From positions 1 to 64,000 of the forward strand of contig NZ_LXNG01000023.1 of NCBI RefSeq assembly GCF_001642575.1: a stretch of 64,000 nt of DNA. Direction: 5' to 3'. Shown one piece after another: positions 59,011-64,000 of the stretch. The DNA comes from Xanthomonas floridensis (GTDB lineage Bacteria; Pseudomonadota; Gammaproteobacteria; Xanthomonadales; Xanthomonadaceae). The notes beneath the pieces are model-generated. The model was not told the origin of the DNA and ran no database searches. It was given only the letters and a program-made list of their open reading frames with translations. Both the position numbers and the translations under genes were made by a program. The first letter of the stretch is position 1. Each line of letters begins with the position of its first letter.

Positions 59011-59369
59011 GACTGCGGGTCGGGTTGTTGCAGCAGGCGCATGCCACGTTCGACATCGAGCGCCGTGCGCACCGACGGCAGGGTCAGCCCCAGTTCGACC
59101 AGGGTGATCGCCACTGCCGGCTGCATGCCCACCACCACGGTCCGCGCGCCCATCAGCGCCGCCAGCCCGGAGATGGTGCTGATCATGCGGCCGATGAACG
59201 AATCGACGATATCCAGTGCAGAAATATCGATCAGCACGCCGCGCGCGGAGGTGGCGCTGATTTTTTCCGACAGGTCTTCCTGCAGTTGCAGCGCCAGCTG
59301 GTCGTGCATATCCACCTGGATGGTGACCAGCAGCAGGTGACCCATGCGCAGGATCGGGATGCGCTCCAT
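59007..59369 (-). CDS. rsbS: Stressosome scaffold protein RsbS
   Basis: RsbS (120 residues) is the single-STAS scaffold that holds RsbT. The ATG at 59369 is two bases after the rsbR stop. The STAS signature LIDISALDIVDSFIGRMIST contains the Ser that RsbT phosphorylates in characterised systems, and GARTVVVGMQPAVAITLVEL follows. Confidence 0.93.
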   Translation of the reverse strand: MERIPILRMGHLLLVTIQVDMHDQLALQLQEDLSEKISATSARGVLIDISALDIVDSFIGRMISTISGLAALMGARTVVVGMQPAVAITLVELGLTLPSVRTALDVERGMRLLQQPDPQS

Positions 59370-59370
59370 G

Positions 59371-60213
59371 TCAGTCTGCCTTGCTCACGGTCACACCGGT
59401 GCGCTTGAGCGCCAGGGCCAGCGCATCGGCCAGATTGGCCTTGGTCACGATGCCCTGCAGGTCCAGCCCCAGATGCACGATGGTCTGCGCGATCTGCGGG
59501 CGCACGCCGCTGATGATGGCATCGGCGCCCATCAGCCGGATCGCGGTGACGGTCTTGAGCAGGTGCTGCGCCACCAGGGTGTCCACGGTGGGCACGCCGG
59601 TGATGTCGATGATGGCGATCTCCGAGCCGGTGTCGACGATGCGCTGCAGCAGCGATTCCATCACCACCTGGGTACGCTGCGAATCCAGCGTACCGATCAT
59701 CGGCAGCGCCAGCACCCCTTCCCACAGCTTTACCACCGGCGTGGACAGCTCCAGCATTTCTTCCTGCTGGCGCACGATGATGTCTTCGCGGGTCTTCTGG
59801 AACGCCTTGACGGTGTACAGGCCGAGGCGGTCGAGCAGCTCGGACAGTGCCCATAGCTGCTGGCCCAGTTCGTCCGGGGCACTGGCGTATTCGCGCTGCA
59901 CCAGCGCGAACAACACGCGCTTGAGCGAGAAGATGAAGTTGGCAGTTTCCTGCGAATCGAACCCGCGGGTGGCGCGGTCGCGCGAGAGGGTTTCCAGGAA
60001 GCGGCGTACCTCGCTCCACTCGGCGCTGTCCAGGCTGCTGCCATCGTCCTTCAACGCCGCCACCAGCAGATTCAGGAATTGCGCGCTCTGGGTTTCCAGC
60101 TCCTGCCGGGACAGGCGTGCGTCGTGACCGACATTGGATGCAAGCCAGGCGGCCAACAAGGCCGGCTCCTGGCCACGAATCGCATCGATCGAGCGCTGCT
60201 GCAGTGCCACCAT
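59371..60213 (-). CDS. rsbR: Stressosome sensor RsbR
   Basis: RsbR (280 residues from the ATG at 60213; an in-frame TTG at 60228 would add five) couples a sensory N-terminal domain to a C-terminal STAS domain. The first 150 residues are helical, of the non-haem globin type seen in other RsbR proteins. The STAS part contains IIDITGVPTVDTLVAQHLLK with the conserved Thr, and ADAIISGVRPQIAQTIVHLG with the second conserved Thr region. It is the first gene of a six-gene operon; the signal it senses is unknown. Confidence 0.93.
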   Translation of the reverse strand: MVALQQRSIDAIRGQEPALLAAWLASNVGHDARLSRQELETQSAQFLNLLVAALKDDGSSLDSAEWSEVRRFLETLSRDRATRGFDSQETANFIFSLKRVLFALVQREYASAPDELGQQLWALSELLDRLGLYTVKAFQKTREDIIVRQQEEMLELSTPVVKLWEGVLALPMIGTLDSQRTQVVMESLLQRIVDTGSEIAIIDITGVPTVDTLVAQHLLKTVTAIRLMGADAIISGVRPQIAQTIVHLGLDLQGIVTKANLADALALALKRTGVTVSKAD

Positions 60214-61015
60214 GAGATCACCCGCCAAGAAAGAAAGAGAGGCTGGGCATGCGGGCTGGACTGCGCCCGGATCGACGCGGCGCCCCCACGCCGAAGCGCA
60301 GCAGAGTAAAGCAATTCAGTTTCGGCAACCAGCGACCCAACCTGTAGCGGTCATGGGCGGCAGGCTCCTGCAGTTTGACATTGCGGCGACGACGGCGAAC
60401 GTGCGCCGGCCCACGCCTGCGGACATGCGCCACAAGGGCCCGCTCTGAACCCCCTCACCGTTCGAGCTGTGACACCCACCGGGAGGAATGTCGGCACGGG
60501 CTTCAGCAGGTCCATTGCGCAGATTCCCGGGGAACCGGCGTTGCAGGCGCCGATCGCCACGCAGGGCAGCTGTGAGCGCAGTTGCCGGTGGCCTCGTCCT
60601 GGACCATCGACGATCCGCGTGAAGCCTACCGCATGGTCGCCGACGGGCACCTGGCGCGGGGGACGGTGGGCCGCGCGTACCTGGCCAACCCGCATTGCCC
60701 ATAGCAGGCAGCACTGGCACTGGGCGAGGTACGTCTGTCCTGGCAGCTGCCGGCGTTGTACGCGCATTGGCCGGCGCGCTGCGGCGCGCGCAACTGATCG
60801 ACGGACCAGCCGGGTTGCCGAGCATCGTGGCCCCACTGTGCAAGGCCATCGCGTGGCCGCACGTGCGGGAACAGCGCACAGCCGCGCCAAGCCGGCAGCG
60901 GAGGCGCGACTACGCAGTGCGGGCGCACGACACCCCCTGCCCGCCGCCCTGACGCTTCAATCGCCCGTCACCACCCTGGCCGATCCAAGTTGCACGCCCC
61001 CCAGGGACCACGGTC
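60214..61015. other. Upstream region of the stressosome operon
   Basis: About 800 bases between rsbR and the TPR gene. The rsbR promoter should lie in the first 150 bases, but no clear element is visible. Around 60590-60702 the plus strand has a short frame (ASSWTIDDPREAYRMVADGH, then LARGTVGRAYLANPHCP) that looks like the tail of a degraded gene; the source is not recognised. Nothing else is supported. Confidence 0.4.
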
Positions 61016-63340
61016 TTACAGCCCGTAACGCTCCACCGCTTCCAGATGCGGGCGCGGATCCTGGTCGCAGGCCTCGGCCAGGCGCAGCCAGCACATCGGG
61101 TGCGACCAGCGCGAGGTGGTGCAGCGCAGGACGCGATGCAATTCCTGCGGCGACACGTTGTCCGGGAGCGCCACGGTGAACAGCACGCCCGGCAGGCCCG
61201 AGGTCGCATCGTCCGGGTCGAAGGCGTCCGGCTGATCCGGATCCATGACACGGTAGTCGCCGCGACTGTGCACCCACATCTTCCAGCCGCGCGTTTCCAT
61301 GTCCGCACGCATGGCCTCGACCACCTCGTCACCCGGATGCACGCCATCCACCAGCCAGCTGCTGCCATAGCCGCCGCTCTCCAGCACATGCACCTGCGCA
61401 TACGTCGGCACGAAGCGCTCGCGTTCGGCCTCATCTTCCGGCGCCGGATACAGCAGGTCCGCATCGAACACCACCCAGTCACCGACATGCTGGCGCCGGT
61501 GCGCAGGCGCGTTCTCGATGATGCGTGCGGTCACCGGGCCGGTGCGGCGCGCGTAGTAGTCGGCTGCCTCGCCATCGTCCACGCAACGCACGATCACCCA
61601 GCCCCAGTCTTCCTCGACAACCCCGCTGGTGCTGCTCAGTTCCATGCCGATCGCCGCAGCCGAGGCCCGCACCGCATCCCAGTCCTGTGCGGCGCTGGCG
61701 GCGGTCATATGGTCCCAGTGCGCGGAGCGTGGCTCCTCCATCACCGCGATCAATGTGCGGTAGACCTCGGCGGCCTCGGCAAAGCGCCCGGTGTTGAGAT
61801 ACATGCGCGCCAGCAACCCGCGCGCCCCGTGCGAGCCGGGCGACAAGTCCAGCAAGGCCGTGCACGCCTGTTCCAGCGCAGGCCAGTCGGCCAGCCGCTG
61901 GGCAAGCTGCGCCTCGCACCACAGCGCGGCCACCGGTACCTGCGGGCGATAGAGCTGCGCCAGCTTGCGCACGCCGGCGTCGTCGCCACGGCCCAGCAAC
62001 AAATTCATTAGCCGGAAGGTCGGGCTGGTTTCGCGGTCGGCGTGCCGCTGCACGAATTCCCACAGCAGCGCGATCGCCTGCTCGTCCGCCGCGCAAGCGC
62101 TCAAGGCCGATGCCGCGGTATCGACCAGCTCCGCATCGTCGGGACGCTCGGTCACGGCCTGCAGCAACCACTGCGCCTCCCGCTCAGGGTTGCGCACCAC
62201 GTCTTCGCCCTGCGCGTTCAACCATTCCAGCAGTTGATCGGCCGGCACCGGCGCCGCCTCGCCCGTGGCCGCCGGCGCGATTCGGGCACCCCAACGGTCG
62301 AGCGCCTGCGTGGCACCCCGGTCCTGCCGCAACTTGGGCAGGTGCGCGCGGGCGAGCGCCAGATGCCGACGTGCCGTCCACACCGCACCCCGTTGCAGGG
62401 CCAGATCGATCGCAAGTTCCGCCGCCTCGATCAAAATGCGATGTGCACCCACCTGCGCGTAATGATCGAGCATCAGCTGGACGCGGCTCCCCAGGTCCCA
62501 GGTATTACGTTCGGGCGCACGTGTCACCAGCACCGCCACTGCCCGCAACCAGTGCAGGCGATAGCGTGGCGCCACCTCGCGCCAGGGCAGCAAGGCGTCC
62601 ATGGCCTCGTCGTCGCGGTTGAGCAGCGCCAGCGCACGCGCTTTCTGCAGACGGCGCGGCTGACTGCAATTGGCCCACTCTGCACCCTCGCGCGCTGCCT
62701 CGCGCTCGCGCTGTTCGATCAGTGCCAGCGCCTCGTCTGCGCGCCCCAGCGACAGCAGGATCGAGATCCGCATGTCCGGCACGCCGTCGTAGATCTGGCC
62801 ACCGTGGGCCACGATGGTGTGCGACTGCTGGTCCAGATAGCTCAGTGCCGCATCGCCGCGGCCATCGTCGAGCAAGGCATCGGCCTTTTCGCAGCTCAGG
62901 CACTGGTAGCACGACCAGCTCGGGTCGATACGGCCCAACGTCTCATCGCAGACCTCGATGCGCTCCTGCACCCAGCCCGGTCCATCGATGTTGGCGTAGC
63001 ACGCCGCAAGATCCTGGGTGACGCAGACCGACTGCGGGCATTCCACTGCGTCGGCACGGTGCGCCCGCTCGAACAGCGCCACCGCATCGCCCAGCGCGCG
63101 TTCGCCTTCGCACAGGTTGCCGACCCGGTTGCGCATTTCCCAATGGCCGACAAACACGTCCAGCCACGGATTGGCCAGCGTCTTGCCCAGCGCACGCGCC
63201 TCAGGCAGCAAGGCTTCGGCACGTTCGATCTGCAGGTCGCAGATATGGTCGGTCAGGCGCGTCAGCAGCTGCGCGTTCTGCGGCTGCCCGGCTTCGCCCA
63301 GGTCGTCCTGCAGTTTTTCCACCCAGTTCCAGATTTCCAT
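61016..63340 (-). CDS. Large TPR-repeat protein of unknown function
   Basis: This 774-residue protein starts at the ATG at 63340 (EIWNWVEKLQDDLGEAGQPQ). Residues about 20-560 consist of helical pairs of TPR type (for example LLSLGRADEALALIEQRERE, KARALALLNRDDEAMDALLP, LLARMYLNTGRFAEAAEVYR). From about residue 575 a different alpha/beta part (GWVIVRCVDDGEAADYYARR, VGDWVVFDADLLYPAPED) includes several Trp and acidic runs and is unrecognised. No signal peptide is present. It lies 22 bases downstream of the HSP90-type gene, probably in one transcript; TPR proteins often serve as HSP90 co-chaperones, so a working pair is an attractive inference. Confidence 0.8.
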   Translation of the reverse strand: MEIWNWVEKLQDDLGEAGQPQNAQLLTRLTDHICDLQIERAEALLPEARALGKTLANPWLDVFVGHWEMRNRVGNLCEGERALGDAVALFERAHRADAVECPQSVCVTQDLAACYANIDGPGWVQERIEVCDETLGRIDPSWSCYQCLSCEKADALLDDGRGDAALSYLDQQSHTIVAHGGQIYDGVPDMRISILLSLGRADEALALIEQREREAAREGAEWANCSQPRRLQKARALALLNRDDEAMDALLPWREVAPRYRLHWLRAVAVLVTRAPERNTWDLGSRVQLMLDHYAQVGAHRILIEAAELAIDLALQRGAVWTARRHLALARAHLPKLRQDRGATQALDRWGARIAPAATGEAAPVPADQLLEWLNAQGEDVVRNPEREAQWLLQAVTERPDDAELVDTAASALSACAADEQAIALLWEFVQRHADRETSPTFRLMNLLLGRGDDAGVRKLAQLYRPQVPVAALWCEAQLAQRLADWPALEQACTALLDLSPGSHGARGLLARMYLNTGRFAEAAEVYRTLIAVMEEPRSAHWDHMTAASAAQDWDAVRASAAAIGMELSSTSGVVEEDWGWVIVRCVDDGEAADYYARRTGPVTARIIENAPAHRRQHVGDWVVFDADLLYPAPEDEAERERFVPTYAQVHVLESGGYGSSWLVDGVHPGDEVVEAMRADMETRGWKMWVHSRGDYRVMDPDQPDAFDPDDATSGLPGVLFTVALPDNVSPQELHRVLRCTTSRWSHPMCWLRLAEACDQDPRPHLEAVERYGL

Positions 63341-63362
63341 CGTACGTCCTTCGGTGCGGCGC

Positions 63363-64000
63363 TCAGCGCGCCAGCAGTTGGCTCACGGCCTCGGCAAGAT
63401 CGCCGAAGGCCTTGTTGAGATCGGACCCGCCCGATTCGGCGCCACCGGGCTGCGGTTGCGCGCGCCCCTGTGCCGCGACGATCACCTTCAATGAGCGCAG
63501 CAAGCGCGCGGCGACCTCGGCTTGCGGGTTGCCATCGCGCTGTGCGGCCAGCAAGGCCTGCAGCGCGGGGTTGTCCAGATTGAGATACAGCCGCTGGGTC
63601 TGACGCGCTTCGATGCGCGCGGTGAACTGCCGCGCCAGCCGCAATGCAGCCGTCGACACCCGCTTGTCGTTTTCGTCCTGTTCCAGCCGGCGCTTGAGCT
63701 CGGCCTCGCGATCAGGCACCACCACCAGCGGCAATTCCGCAGGGCTGAAGCGTGCCGGCACCAGCGCTTCGCCATCGCCCAGGTGCTGTTCCAGCCACGC
63801 CAGTTCATCGGCCGGCAGACGATCCAGATGGAACAACTGACGGTTGCCATGCTCGGTTCCCAACTCAACCAGGCGCACCCCCTTGGCCTGCGCCCACCGG
63901 CGCAGGAACGGCACCACCGCATAGCGGTTGCCATAGGCCACCGGCACGCCCATGGCACGGAACAGCATCTCTTCGAAGCCGCTGTCGCTGTCCAGGATCA
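63363..64000 (-). CDS. HSP90-family chaperone, C-terminal part (runs off the window)
   Basis: About 212 codons of the 3' end are visible, entering the window as ILDSDSGFEEMLFRAMGVPV. The segment ARFSPAELPLVVVPDREAEL, then VSTAALRLARQFTARIEARQ and LNLDNPALQALLAAQRDGNP fits the middle-to-C-terminal region of HSP90-like proteins. It differs from the standard HtpG tail, so it is probably a divergent second HSP90 with its own role. The ATPase domain lies outside the window. The downstream TPR gene is 22 bases away. Confidence 0.7.
   Translation of the reverse strand, partial: ILDSDSGFEEMLFRAMGVPVAYGNRYAVVPFLRRWAQAKGVRLVELGTEHGNRQLFHLDRLPADELAWLEQHLGDGEALVPARFSPAELPLVVVPDREAELKRRLEQDENDKRVSTAALRLARQFTARIEARQTQRLYLNLDNPALQALLAAQRDGNPQAEVAARLLRSLKVIVAAQGRAQPQPGGAESGGSDLNKAFGDLAEAVSQLLAR

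Noticed and set aside
60469..61179. 236-codon frame upstream of the TPR gene
   Set aside because: Arg- and Pro-rich composition typical of non-coding GC-rich DNA, with no domain.

Overview
The window is a GC-rich gammaproteobacterial chromosome segment that looks like Xanthomonas. The evidence is the translation/SRP block (rpsP-rimM-trmD-rplS, ffh), mutS and katG of Xanthomonas type, many plant-polysaccharide glycoside hydrolases, a TonB-dependent receptor, several hybrid histidine kinases, and IS3/IS5 remnants. Species cannot be fixed from the sequence alone.

Layout. (1) 1-12.5 kb is a carbohydrate region broken by accessory DNA: a GH53 galactanase overlaps a GH2 beta-galactosidase, and a GH29 alpha-L-fucosidase lies further on. 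Between them are a mosaic of dead IS3 copies, a lower-GC patch with two unrecognised exported or membrane proteins, and a frameshifted IS5-family transposase. A small gene at 12.2-12.5 kb has a broken relative beside that IS. (2) 12.8-26 kb is mostly conserved: an MCP, mutS, a frameshifted SnoaL-like gene, a DUF937 protein, katG, hslR, an array of three long composite repeats, a MATE transporter, then a short relic of minD. (3) 26.4-34.8 kb holds rplS, trmD, rimM and rpsP, then pabC, a nitronate monooxygenase and a DUF2314-ankyrin protein, then ffh and a CcsA-like membrane protein. An isolated integron-type gene cassette with a folded attC site sits between the DUF2314 gene and ffh. (4) 34.8-41.1 kb carries an aldose epimerase, a GH51 arabinofuranosidase, a LysR regulator divergent from a DUF2798 membrane protein, and a GH16 glucanase. 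(5) 41.2-48.6 kb is a two-component cluster: a receiver plus PAS kinase, divergent from a triple-receiver hybrid kinase, CheR, receiver-less CheB and a receiver-kinase, the last four with overlapping ends. (6) 48.9-54.3 kb: DUF1428, trxC, and a TonB receptor divergent from a GH43 enzyme. (7) 54.8-60.2 kb is a stressosome operon (rsbR-rsbS-rsbT, an ATPase-phosphatase fusion, two kinases). (8) 61-64 kb: a TPR protein downstream of an HSP90-type chaperone that runs off the window.

The GH53/GH2, GH51 and GH43/TonB genes fit stepwise uptake and breakdown of pectic galactan, arabinan and arabinoxylan. The stressosome operon replaces a sigma-factor output with kinases. The most unusual items are the lone integron cassette and its junctions, the minD relic, the RsbT/RsbX-like fusion, and the HSP90-TPR pair. 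No tRNA, rRNA or CRISPR array was seen.
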